A DNA stretch of 46,056 nucleotides from Nostoc linckia FACHB-104 (GTDB lineage: Bacteria > Cyanobacteriota > Cyanobacteriia > Cyanobacteriales > Nostocaceae): positions 1 to 46,056 of the forward strand of contig NZ_JACJQJ010000068.1 of NCBI RefSeq assembly GCF_014696615.1, given 5' to 3'. Position numbers and translations under genes: made by a program. Below the pieces are notes generated by a model. That model saw nothing but the letters and a program-made list of their open reading frames with translations. It did not search any database and was not told the DNA's origin. The stretch's first letter is position 1; every line of letters starts with the position of its first letter. Below, piece after piece: positions 1 through 7,232 of the stretch.

Positions 1-60
1 GGTTTGGGGGACGCAACCGTCCCCCAATCGGGGGCTTGGGGGAGAATCCCCCAATTTTGC
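1..60. repeat. GC-rich palindromic spacer repeat
   Basis: Two nested hairpins are visible: GGGGGAC and GTCCCCC around a short loop, then GGGGGA and TCCCCC. Such C/G-run palindromes are common in spacers of filamentous cyanobacteria. The rest of the 327 bases before the first gene holds one more imperfect hairpin near 122-147 (GGGACGCACAA pairing with TTGTGTGTCCC, one mismatch). I see no gene in this stretch. Confidence 0.5.
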
Positions 61-327
61 TATGTGTTTCCACAACTGACAAATCAATCACTAATAATCT
101 GAACTGTATTGATATATGAGTGGGGACGCACAATTGTGTGTCCCTATATTTTCAATTGGTATTATTTACATCAACAAACATTACAAAACTTTATATAATT
201 CGGATTAATCGCACCTACCTAGTTAATCAAACCCAGGGATGATGAGAAATCTGGGCTAAATTGCCATGATTGCACTTGAATAAGTGATATTTCAGTAGTT
301 GCTAGCGATCGCAAAGGATAGGGCGGC

Positions 328-801
328 ATGATTAAATCTTGGATGGTGATAGGGGCTGTAGCTTTTGTAGTCGCTTTAGGTGCTAACTTAATTACGCCTA
401 GCGATCGCAAGTGGTTCCAACGATTGCAAAGACCTCGATGGCTAACTTTTGAGGCTGCAATTCCCATTATTTGGACTGTAATTTTTATTTGTGGTGCTTG
501 GTCTGCTTACATTGTGTGGGAAAGAGACCCAAGAAGCAGCAATACTTGGCTATTGATGGGTATATATCTACTTTTAGAAATTGTTACTATTGCTTACACG
601 CCTGTAATGTTTCGACTGCGTAGCCTCAAAGTTGGTACGATTATCGGCGGTACAGGCTTTATTATTGGTTTACTATTGGCACTTGCAGTTTTAACTGCTT
701 CTAGTTGGGCTGCACTTTTATTAGTTCCTTATTTGCTTTGGAGTCCCATCGGTACTTATACCACTTGGCAAATGCTTCACCTCAATCCGCAAGAAGCATA
801 A
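328..801 (+). CDS. TspO/MBR-family membrane protein, copy 1
   Basis: This 157-residue protein has about five hydrophobic segments, the usual size and topology of the TspO/peripheral benzodiazepine receptor family. Recognisable pieces are RPRW near residues 36-39, a following Trp-rich segment, and the C-terminal block LLLVPYLLWSPIGTYTTW, which corresponds to the family's last helix. TspO proteins bind tetrapyrroles and act in stress or porphyrin handling; that role is known for the family and not shown here. A purine-rich stretch (AAAGGATAGGG) precedes the ATG. A clearly related second copy follows 100 bases downstream in the same direction. The divergence from classical TspO makes the exact function uncertain. 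Confidence 0.75.
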   Translation: MIKSWMVIGAVAFVVALGANLITPSDRKWFQRLQRPRWLTFEAAIPIIWTVIFICGAWSAYIVWERDPRSSNTWLLMGIYLLLEIVTIAYTPVMFRLRSLKVGTIIGGTGFIIGLLLALAVLTASSWAALLLVPYLLWSPIGTYTTWQMLHLNPQEA

Positions 802-902
802 ATCAACATCCAGATCTCACCCGCGACTGATTTCACTCATGCCTGTAATTGCCAAACTTGCATTGTATGGCTTAACAAAATGTACAGGCAAAGGTGAACA
901 CC

Positions 903-1376
903 ATGATTGAATCTTGGATGGTGGTTGGTGCTGTCACATTCTTTATTGCACTTGGTAGTTTCTTGATCACACCACGTGATGTGAAATGGTTCGCGCTGCT
1001 AAGTCGTCCTCGCTGGCTAGTTTTTGAACCACTTATTCCATTTATTTGGACAGCAATTTTTATTTGTGGTGCAGCTTCAGCTAATATTGTGTGGCAACAA
1101 AATCCAGGCAGTTTAATTACCTGGATACTAATGGGTTTGTACCTAGCGCTAGAAATTATTACTGTTGCCTATATTCCTGTAATGTTGAGATTTCGTAGCC
1201 TTAACACTGGGGAAAGTTTGGGTTTAAGTGGTCTAATTGTAAGTGTGATTATCACAATTTTTGTTTTGCCAATTTCTTGGGTAGCAGCGCTTTTACTCGT
1301 TCCTTATCTAGTTTGGAGTCCTATCGGTACATATACTACTGATGAGTTAAAACATCGCAATCCTGAAGATGCTTAG
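903..1376 (+). CDS. TspO/MBR-family membrane protein, copy 2
   Basis: A second TspO-like protein of 157 residues, similar to copy 1 along its whole length (start MIESWMVVGAV against MIKSWMVIGAV, shared RPRW, shared C-terminal LLLVPYL-WSPIGTYTT). A GTG at 894 is also open, but the ATG at 903 gives the same N-terminus as copy 1 and has AAGG eight bases upstream, so 903 is preferred. The pair arose by tandem duplication and has since diverged substantially. Family knowledge suggests tetrapyrrole or lipid-ligand binding in the membrane. A stem-loop with a T-rich tail follows at 1419-1450. Confidence 0.75.
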   Translation: MIESWMVVGAVTFFIALGSFLITPRDVKWFALLSRPRWLVFEPLIPFIWTAIFICGAASANIVWQQNPGSLITWILMGLYLALEIITVAYIPVMLRFRSLNTGESLGLSGLIVSVIITIFVLPISWVAALLLVPYLVWSPIGTYTTDELKHRNPEDA

Positions 1377-1418
1377 ACTATCAAAAAGGAATAATTTGTG
1401 AAAATGTATGATGTTCAG

Positions 1419-1450
1419 ATTCCCCACTTCTTTAATGGGGAATTTAATTT
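1419..1450 (+). terminator. Likely terminator of the TspO-like pair
   Basis: ATTCCCCA (1419-1426) pairs with TGGGGAAT (1436-1443) around a 9-base loop and is followed by TTAATTTTT. It lies 43 bases after the stop of the second TspO-like gene. Confidence 0.55.
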
Positions 1451-1472
1451 TTCACTAATGATTTAGAATATC

Positions 1473-1510
1473 TCAGCTTTGTTGCTGATGCGTTACGCTA
1501 TCGCTAACGC
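1473..1510. repeat. GATGCGTTA hairpin repeat, copy 1
   Basis: GATGCGTTA and TAACGCATC enclose CGCTATCGC. The same hairpin recurs near 4170-4196 (with a different loop) and 18774-18801, always in a spacer. It is an interspersed palindrome of the kind common in Nostocales. Confidence 0.7.
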
Positions 1511-1516
1511 ATCCTA

Positions 1517-1963
1517 CTAGTGTTTATGCTTTGGAAAATTCTTTAATAAATACCAAAATACTCCTAAGTTTACTATTAAAACAATTAATTTTATCGGAGA
1601 TAATCCCCGAATTAATTCATATATTTCTGGAGGTATACTAATACCAACTAGTATCAGCACTAAAATATGTGCCCAACGTTTTTCGTACCATAAACCAATA
1701 GCTTCAATGGCAGTCACAAAAGCATATATTCCTGAAGCAATACCGCTAAATACGAGGGTTTTACGATTATAATTAAGAATTTTCTCCACAACCCAATTAA
1801 TAATGCTGGCTTTACCTTCTAATACGTAATTATCGGAAAATGCTTGTAGGTATTGATGATTTTTTAATGCCAATAATAAAGCTATAGAAGTAACCATTAA
1901 AAGCGAAGCAACAAATGCTTTGTAACAAACAATTGTTACCAATCCCGCAGAACGCTTTGCCAA
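1517..1963 (-). CDS. DUF2127 family membrane protein
   Basis: A 148-residue protein with four hydrophobic segments. The block AIEAIGLWYEKRWAHILVLI followed by G-SIPPEIYEL is the hallmark I associate with DUF2127, a family of small integral membrane proteins of unknown function. The start MAKRSAGLVTIVCYKAF fits the family, which opens with a short basic stretch before the first helix. It converges on the TspO-like pair, with the hairpin repeat and terminator between them. No operon partner is visible. Confidence 0.75.
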   Translation of the reverse strand: MAKRSAGLVTIVCYKAFVASLLMVTSIALLLALKNHQYLQAFSDNYVLEGKASIINWVVEKILNYNRKTLVFSGIASGIYAFVTAIEAIGLWYEKRWAHILVLILVGISIPPEIYELIRGLSPIKLIVLIVNLGVFWYLLKNFPKHKH

Positions 1964-2145
1964 GCAACCTCCTGAGTAGAATAGATATAAAATTTAGTTT
2001 CCTACATTATTTATAATAATTTTTGCCTTAATTTATCTCAAAATATTTAATATTTGCCTAGGATGGATAGATTTAATCAGCACCTAACTAAGCTGATACG
2101 CAGCTAAATCAAATATTCTGGCGTTAGGACTGTCAAGGGTCAAGA

Positions 2146-2275
2146 GGAGCCAGTCACGTGCGGAGGTAACCTCCGTTGAGTGAACTGGCGTTCCAGAGTC
2201 AAAGGCTAGCTTGGACTTTGGACTCTTGAACGCCAGTTGCTTCAAGTCGGCAAAGCCGCCCAACGCACTGGCTCC
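2146..2275. repeat. Composite hairpin repeat (GGAGCCAGT family)
   Basis: GGAGCCAGT at 2146-2154 pairs with ACTGGCTCC at 2267-2275, and inside it AACTGGCGTT pairs with AACGCCAGTT. The left half recurs at 4684-4731 and a related version lies at 36227-36312. The apparent minus-strand reading frame across it is only the repeat translated. The rest of the 1964-2374 spacer is AT-rich with no gene visible. Confidence 0.75.
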
Positions 2276-2374
2276 TTTTGACAACCTGAGTGCGAAATAT
2301 ACAATTTAAATGCGTAACAGCTTACTTGGAAATAGTAGATTTATTGAATATTAATTAAGACTAATTACGATAAC

Positions 2375-3088
2375 TTAATTTATGTGAAAACGCCCATAGC
2401 GGGCTGTAAAAGAATTATCGGAGTGAGATTGATTATTTAACCAAGCCCACATTTGATCCCCATAAGAAAAATGCCACCACTCTCTGGGATTGCGGCAAAA
2501 TCCAGCTTTTAACATCACATCTCGCAATAACTCACGGTGAGTATGATACTGTTTTGCCTCTGGGGACTCACTATTGGCATAGTAATCGGGAAGCGATCGC
2601 TCTGACAATTCATCAATCGGTGAACCCATATCCACAATTTTCCCGGTATCATCTACCAATGTCACATCTACTGCTGCACCAGTACTATGGGGCGGTGGGG
2701 TTTTTTCATCTAAGCTAGGTGCAGCCCAAATTTGATAAACAGCTTCCCAAATTTCTTGGCGTTGATTAGGCGATAACTCTGCCTCAATCAGTCCTCTCTG
2801 CTTCAGTGCTTCGGCAAAGCTGTAATCTACCATAAACTGCTGCACCGCAACGGGGCGATAAGCATCAAAAATTTGGATGTACCATTGAGGATGTTGCGAT
2901 CGCAGATAATTTTGCGCTTGAATTAAACATTCAATGACGCTTTGTCGCAAATAATAAGGAGAATGTTCGCCATAAGGCGCACCCAGTTTTTCATAAGGAT
3001 GGGGAGATTCCACAGCAAATACTTGTAAGGGAATCGCTATTAAAGGTTCACCACATTCTAAAATCGGGATTTGGTGATATGGTCTCAT
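2375..3088 (-). CDS. VanX-type D-Ala-D-Ala dipeptidase (M15D)
   Basis: A 237-residue zinc dipeptidase of the M15D/VanX family, which hydrolyses D-alanyl-D-alanine and related dipeptides from peptidoglycan. The zinc site is readable: H134 and D141 in HSTGAAVDVTL, then E203 and H206 in REWWHFSYGD. R78 in DAYRP matches the catalytic arginine of the family. There is no signal peptide, so it probably acts in the cytoplasm, as VanX does. No vanH or vanA partners are nearby, so a role in cell-wall turnover or nutrition is more likely than glycopeptide resistance; that is inference. Length is slightly above VanX itself (about 200 residues). Confidence 0.9.
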   Translation of the reverse strand: MRPYHQIPILECGEPLIAIPLQVFAVESPHPYEKLGAPYGEHSPYYLRQSVIECLIQAQNYLRSQHPQWYIQIFDAYRPVAVQQFMVDYSFAEALKQRGLIEAELSPNQRQEIWEAVYQIWAAPSLDEKTPPPHSTGAAVDVTLVDDTGKIVDMGSPIDELSERSLPDYYANSESPEAKQYHTHRELLRDVMLKAGFCRNPREWWHFSYGDQMWAWLNNQSHSDNSFTARYGRFHIN

Positions 3089-3131
3089 TGTTGCAGCAGC
3101 TAGAGGCTAAAAAAATATACGGTAGAAATTG

Positions 3132-3368
3132 CTAATCTTTAGTTACTTTTTCTACAACTTCTGGTACTGGATCGTAACCACCAGGATGGAAGGGATGACA
3201 ACGCAAAATCCGGCGAATACCCATCCAAGTACCCCGCAATGCACCGAATTTTTCAATCGCTTCGATAGTATACATTGAACAAGTGGGCTGAAACCGACAA
3301 GTCGGCGGAAACAGTGGCGAAATAAACATTCGGTAGCCTTTAATCAGCCAAATCAATAATAGTTTCAT
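3132..3368 (-). CDS. yidD: YidD membrane protein insertion factor
   Basis: This 78-residue protein belongs to the YidD family, a small membrane-associated factor thought to aid YidC-dependent protein insertion. The diagnostic run is visible: [20 protein letters not shown], then [14 protein letters not shown] near the end. The cysteines at CRFQPTC and RCHP are conserved in the family. It starts 57 bases from the divergent phytol-kinase-like gene. The usual neighbours rnpA, rpmH and yidC are absent here. Confidence 0.93.
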   Translation of the reverse strand: MKLLLIWLIKGYRMFISPLFPPTCRFQPTCSMYTIEAIEKFGALRGTWMGIRRILRCHPFHPGGYDPVPEVVEKVTKD

Positions 3369-3428
3369 CGCAATAACCTAAATCTAATAAAGTAGTAAAT
3401 AAGAGCCAAGTTTTCTACTAGCATTTTG

Positions 3429-4130
3429 GTGATTACAATTCCTGGTTTAGAGTCTATTCCCCCTTTATGGCTACAAATTGCGATCGCAGCGGTTTGGGTG
3501 TTATTTATTTTAGCGATCGCTTGGGGTGTAAATCGCTTTGCCCATAAAGAACCAGAAATCATCCGCAAGATAGTTCACATTGGTACTGGTAATGTGATCT
3601 TACTGGCGTGGTGGTTAAATATTCCCGCAAGTATTGGTATTACAGCTTCAATTTTAGCCAGTGCCGTCACCTTATTGTCTTATCGTTTGCCAATTCTCCC
3701 TGGTATTAATAGTGTCGGTCGTCAAAGTTTAGGGACATTTTTTTACTCTGTGAGTTTCGGCATTTTAATTGCTTGCTTCTGGTATCTGCAACAACCCCAA
3801 TATGCAGCCTTAGGAATTTTGGTGATGACATGGGGTGATGGATTTGCAGCTTTAATTGGTCAGCGCTTTGGTAAACATAAGTATAAAGTTTTTGGTTCGC
3901 AAAAAAGCTGGGAAGGCTCGTTAACAATGGCCTTTGCTAGTTACCTAGTCAGTAGTTTAGTTTTGCTTGGTAGTCAAGGTAATATCTGGCAAACTTGGGT
4001 TTTATCCTTGGTAGTAGCAGTTTTAGCTACAGCTTTAGAAGCTTTTTCGTTTCTAGGAATTGATAATCTCACAGTTCCTTTAGGTAGCGCGGCTTTAGCA
4101 TTTATGTTAATGCAGCTTTTTCCCATATAG
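3429..4130 (+). CDS. VTE5-type phytol/polyprenol kinase family protein
   Basis: An integral membrane protein of about 233 residues with roughly seven hydrophobic segments, in the phytol/dolichol kinase and CDP-diglyceride synthase superfamily. Supporting motifs are EIIRKIVHIGTGN near residue 45 and TWGDGFAALIGQRFGKHK followed by KSWEGS, the CTP-binding region. In cyanobacteria, relatives phosphorylate phytol released from chlorophyll so that it can enter tocopherol synthesis. Whether this copy uses phytol or phytyl-phosphate cannot be decided here. Start is uncertain: GTG at 3429 or TTG at 3426, with no strong ribosome site for either. Confidence 0.75.
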   Translation: MITIPGLESIPPLWLQIAIAAVWVLFILAIAWGVNRFAHKEPEIIRKIVHIGTGNVILLAWWLNIPASIGITASILASAVTLLSYRLPILPGINSVGRQSLGTFFYSVSFGILIACFWYLQQPQYAALGILVMTWGDGFAALIGQRFGKHKYKVFGSQKSWEGSLTMAFASYLVSSLVLLGSQGNIWQTWVLSLVVAVLATALEAFSFLGIDNLTVPLGSAALAFMLMQLFPI

Positions 4131-4164
4131 GAGTCTGATTTAAATTCTGAAAAATCTCATTACC

Positions 4165-4201
4165 ATGTAGGATGCGTTAGCTTCAGCGTAACGCATCACA
4201 C
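4165..4201. repeat. GATGCGTTA hairpin repeat, copy 2
   Basis: GATGCGTTA and TAACGCATC flank a loop (GCTTCAGCG) that differs from the loop in the copies at 1473 and 18771. The conserved arms with a changed loop suggest that structure is what is kept. Confidence 0.65.
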
Positions 4202-4224
4202 GTGAATTTCAAAAATCAAAAATC

Positions 4225-4324
4225 ATACCAATTTTAAAAAAGAATACGACAAATTGTAGGGGAAAGGCACTGCCTTTCCCTCTAGGATATATTGATGTGT
4301 CGCCAACATTATTTGATTTGGTAT
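4225..4324. repeat. 100-bp MITE-like element with palindromic core
   Basis: The ends are inverted repeats, ATACCAA at 4225-4231 and TTGGTAT at 4318-4324. The centre is a perfect 10+1+10 palindrome, GGGAAAGGCA, C, TGCCTTTCCC (4260-4280). A second element of the same design, with a different palindrome sequence, lies at 9911-10016. No coding capacity. Confidence 0.7.
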
Positions 4325-4420
4325 AACTTCTATAAGTTGCATGGGTAATAGCCAATACCGCAGTTAGAAGTTGAAAGATTAGCTGTGATTTATTGACCCA
4401 ATTAATATTAAAAAAAATTT

Positions 4421-4453
4421 AATTCCGACCTCTATAAGAGTCGGAATTTTTGT
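4421..4453. terminator. Strong stem-loop, possible bidirectional terminator
   Basis: AATTCCGAC (4421-4429) pairs with GTCGGAATT (4440-4448) and is followed by TTTTTG; an A-rich run precedes it, so it could work on both strands. It is about 290 bases after the phytol-kinase-like gene, with no gene in between, so it may end a small RNA or a long 3' end. Confidence 0.5.
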
Positions 4454-4641
4454 CATGAAATGATAATAATTGAGCCATTGGATAAATTTTCTAGCTTTAG
4501 GTTTATTTATCCATATAGGTTTCTGTAAAAACAATCACAAAAGTATAACTAAATACAGAATATAACAAAGCTAAATTTATCACCCAAGAGAGATTAGATT
4601 AAAGCTCAAATAATTTTATATAGAACAAAAAAGATTATAGA

Positions 4642-4824
4642 ACTTACGCAAGTGTCACATTTTTTTCGTTGAGGCTGTCAAGGGGAGCCAGTCACGTGCG
4701 GAGGTTCTCTCCGTTGAGTGAACTGGCGTTCAAAAGTCCAAAGTTCAAAAAACCTGAATTTTTGACCCTTGACCCTTGACTGTTGACTCTTAAACCAAAA
4801 GATTGGTGTACCAGTTGCGTAAGC
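4642..4824. repeat. MITE-like element with CTTACGCAA ends, composite
   Basis: CTTACGCAA (4643-4651) and TTGCGTAAG (4815-4823) form a perfect 9-bp terminal inverted repeat. The heptamer GATTATA lies on both sides (4633-4639 and 4829-4835), a possible target duplication. Inside are the left half of the GGAGCCAGT hairpin repeat (4684-4731) and heptamer repeats based on TTGACCC. It looks like one element carrying another. The remainder of the 4131-4859 spacer is covered by the entries at 4165, 4225 and 4421. Confidence 0.55.
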
Positions 4825-4859
4825 CCTGGATTATATTTATTTGGTAAAAAATTTCCATA

Positions 4860-5471
4860 ATGAGTTTTTTTAATTATTCACAACCTCTTTTAGTCCGTAA
4901 ACTGTTAACGATAGAAATTCAAAAACAGTTTGGAATTAGGTATATTAACTGGCAAATCGGTAGCATTAAACTTCATTCTACTTTTTACACCTGCGTCGAT
5001 CAAACTTGCATATTTTGGAGTTTGCTACTACTAACAATATTTGTCAACGCTCAGTTTCTTCCTATTAGTTGGAGTTTGCAAGCTACATTATGGACTATCC
5101 TCAGTTGTATCGGCACAGTAGCAATGGTAAGTTGGGCTACTTACTGGGTAAGCGAACGAAAAGTGAAATGGGTGCTATATTCCTGGGTAATACTAATGCT
5201 GTTTGGAGTGATATTAACAGATTTGAGTGTTTATTTCGGTTGGGGTGAAATACTATCAAATCTCTGTGCATTGTGGTTAGGGTTAAGCGCTATCGGATAC
5301 ATATGTACTGGCTTGGGAGTGCGATCGCGTGCCCTGATTTTCACAGGTATACTGCACCTATTGTTAATCTTTTTATTACCTTATATTGCTCCTTGGCAGT
5401 TTCTCATGACTGGCGCTTTTATGGCTTTTTGCTTATTAATGTTAGCTGAATTCCAGTGGGATGGTTTATAG
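4860..5471 (+). CDS. Unknown multi-pass membrane protein
   Basis: I do not recognise this 203-residue protein. After a soluble stretch of about 55 residues it has five or six hydrophobic segments, roughly at 57-76, 78-98, 105-125, 133-155, 158-175 and 177-198. A conserved-looking motif is the short loop ISWSLQATLW. The overall layout, with a polar N-terminus followed by paired helices, resembles small uncharacterised cyanobacterial membrane proteins. The gene stands alone, with a repeat cluster upstream and the amidase gene 225 bases downstream in the same direction. Codon use looks like that of its neighbours, so transfer is not suspected. No function is proposed. Confidence 0.6.
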   Translation: MSFFNYSQPLLVRKLLTIEIQKQFGIRYINWQIGSIKLHSTFYTCVDQTCIFWSLLLLTIFVNAQFLPISWSLQATLWTILSCIGTVAMVSWATYWVSERKVKWVLYSWVILMLFGVILTDLSVYFGWGEILSNLCALWLGLSAIGYICTGLGVRSRALIFTGILHLLLIFLLPYIAPWQFLMTGAFMAFCLLMLAEFQWDGL

Positions 5472-5696
5472 AGTAATAGCTAAACCTGCATTTCTCTGAA
5501 GCAGCAGACATAGCAAATGTAGATTGGGTTAACCGCAGCGCAACCCAACATGGATACTGAAAAATTATCCATTAATTTCCGAAAAGATTTATAGCCTAAC
5601 AGAAATACTTAGCCAAGACAAGTATACTAATAGTCTATTTTTCTGTAATATTTAGATATTAAAATTAGTAGTAAATTATTTTATTAGTATAAAAAA

Positions 5697-6548
5697 ATGA
5701 GATTTAGAGAATGGGCGACTAAAATAATGCTTATTTTCTTATTGTTCGCCACTCTAATTTTGGCGGTTTTTGCTGGTAAATCAGCAAAAATTGAGAACAA
5801 TAATGCAATATCTAATCCAGAGGTTATAGCTTGGAGTGAGTATCCCCAGGCGCAATTACAATCAGCCAAAAATCCCGAGGCTAAATCTCAGATTCCAATT
5901 AAACCACCTGCCAAAAAGAAAAAGGTTGCAGGATTGTATCGCACTACTCAAGCATTTGCTAGCTATAAACCTCGATATCTCATTACTCATGTAAACCCAA
6001 CCAACTATGGAGAACGTTACGCCAAAGATATTAATGGTGTCACTCTCCAAAATCAGCCAATTATAGTCCTACATGAAACTGGTAATTCTGCTTCTAGCGC
6101 TGTTAATTTTTTTCAAACACCCCATGATAATGAAAATATTCAAGCAAGTTATCACACCTTAATTACCCTAGATGGGACAGTAGTTTATCTGATTTCCCCA
6201 GAAAAACGCGCCTTTGGTGCAGGTAACTCGGTGTTTGATGGCCCTAATGGTGAGGAAACGGTGAAAACAAATCCCAATTTAGCACCTTCTGTTAATAACT
6301 TTGCTTATCACGTTTCTTTAGAAACACCGCCAGAAGCTTGGGGAGATAACACAGCACAATATCACAGTGGCTATACAGAAGCTCAATATCAATCTTTAGC
6401 TTGGTTAATCGCTCAAAGTCAAGTTCCCGATGAGCGGATTACTACCCATAAAGCCGTAGACCGTTCACGCCAAAAAATTGACCCAATAAATTTTGATTTT
6501 GACAAATTCTTTAATTTGCTTCATGGCTATCGCCAACGCTTAGGCTAA
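5697..6548 (+). CDS. Membrane-anchored N-acetylmuramoyl-L-alanine amidase
   Basis: A 283-residue amidase_2/PGRP-fold enzyme that would cleave the bond between muramic acid and the stem peptide of peptidoglycan. Residues 8-26 form a signal anchor or uncleaved signal peptide, placing the enzyme outside the plasma membrane. A Lys/Pro-rich linker (65-80) follows. The catalytic domain spans about 115-275: H126 in IVLHETGN, the SYHTLI segment at 151-156, H251 in TTHKAVD, and D262 in KIDPINFDF at the position of the third zinc ligand in AmpD-like enzymes. K260 is at the usual active-site lysine. The 21-bp repeat array begins just after the stop codon. Confidence 0.85.
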   Translation: MRFREWATKIMLIFLLFATLILAVFAGKSAKIENNNAISNPEVIAWSEYPQAQLQSAKNPEAKSQIPIKPPAKKKKVAGLYRTTQAFASYKPRYLITHVNPTNYGERYAKDINGVTLQNQPIIVLHETGNSASSAVNFFQTPHDNENIQASYHTLITLDGTVVYLISPEKRAFGAGNSVFDGPNGEETVKTNPNLAPSVNNFAYHVSLETPPEAWGDNTAQYHSGYTEAQYQSLAWLIAQSQVPDERITTHKAVDRSRQKIDPINFDFDKFFNLLHGYRQRLG

Positions 6549-6574
6549 ATTCACAAGGGTTTCACCTAGATTTA

Positions 6575-6740
6575 ACAAGCTAACGAATTTGTTTAACAAG
6601 GTCGCGACTTTCTTTAACAAGCTAACGATTTTGTTTAACAAGCTAACGAGTTTCTTTAACAAGACTACGACTTTGTTTAACAAGGTCGCGAGTTTGGTTA
6701 ACAAGACTACGACTTTGGTTAACAAAGCAACGAGTTTCAG
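6575..6740. repeat. 21-bp tandem repeat array (about 8 units)
   Basis: About eight degenerate 21-bp units follow each other, each of the form TTTAACAAGNTNNCGANTTT plus one base; the variable middle alternates among CTAACGA, GTCGCGA and ACTACGA. The minus strand stays open through the array and would encode a strict heptad pattern with LL at each start, but it begins with TTG, has no ribosome site and is better seen as repeat DNA. Related arrays are known from spacers of Nostoc-type genomes. Confidence 0.8.
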
Positions 6741-6782
6741 AGGATGTTTGAAAAGTCCTTAACAATGTAGCAAATACTTTTA

Positions 6783-6860
6783 TATCCCCCTAAATCACCC
6801 TTAAAAAGAGGGAATTTGAGAAGTTTTCCCCCCTTTTTAAGGGTGGCTGGGGGGATCAAC
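6783..6860. repeat. Inverted repeat (TCCCCC...GGGGGGA type)
   Basis: The left arm, containing ATCCCCCTAAATCACCCTTA, pairs with the right arm TAAGGGTGGCTGGGGGGAT; inner AAAAAGAGGG and CCCCCCTTTTT extend the stem imperfectly. It is a long hairpin of a type widespread in cyanobacterial spacers. Confidence 0.7.
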
Positions 6861-6998
6861 CAGTGCTTAAAATCACAACCTACCACTTTTCAAATAACCT
6901 CTCAGCGGGAGAGTTTAATCAACCTCACTGGATTAAGGCTGGACTCTTTTTTGGTACACCCTATGAATTTCCATTCACCACTTCTTTCAATATACAAG

Positions 6999-7099
6999 GG
7001 TGTGTTATGCCGTTAGCTTTTAGCGTTCCCGCAGGGTAGGCTAACGCACCTTTTATTATGGAAAATATTTCGGTGCGTTGCGCTGCGCGACAACACACC
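6999..7099. repeat. MITE-like element with GGTGTGTT ends
   Basis: GGTGTGTT (6999-7006) and AACACACC (7092-7099) bracket 101 bases that contain two further hairpins, including GTTAGC/GCTAAC and GTGCG/CGCGC-type pairs. No coding capacity. Between this and the caspase gene (7100-7232) I see nothing distinct. Confidence 0.55.
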
Positions 7100-7232
7100 T
7101 TACCTTTTTAATTACGAATTATTGGTAAATCACTCATCTAAAAACCTAAAAAAATTTGAGCGCGCCAAGCGCTAGGCATAAGGGAAAAGGAAAAAGCGCA
7201 GAGTGCTAAAGGGTATAAAGAGTAAAGTGCTA

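Noticed and set aside
2084-2284. 66-residue minus-strand frame
   Set aside because: It lies entirely in the GGAGCCAGT hairpin repeat and has no family resemblance.
2375-3088. Vancomycin resistance gene
   Set aside because: It is VanX-type by sequence, but without vanH/vanA and in a normal cyanobacterial setting; a dipeptidase in wall turnover is more likely.
6540-6725. 61-residue minus-strand frame with heptads
   Set aside because: Not annotated as a gene: TTG start, no ribosome site, coincides with the repeat array. Kept as a finding only.
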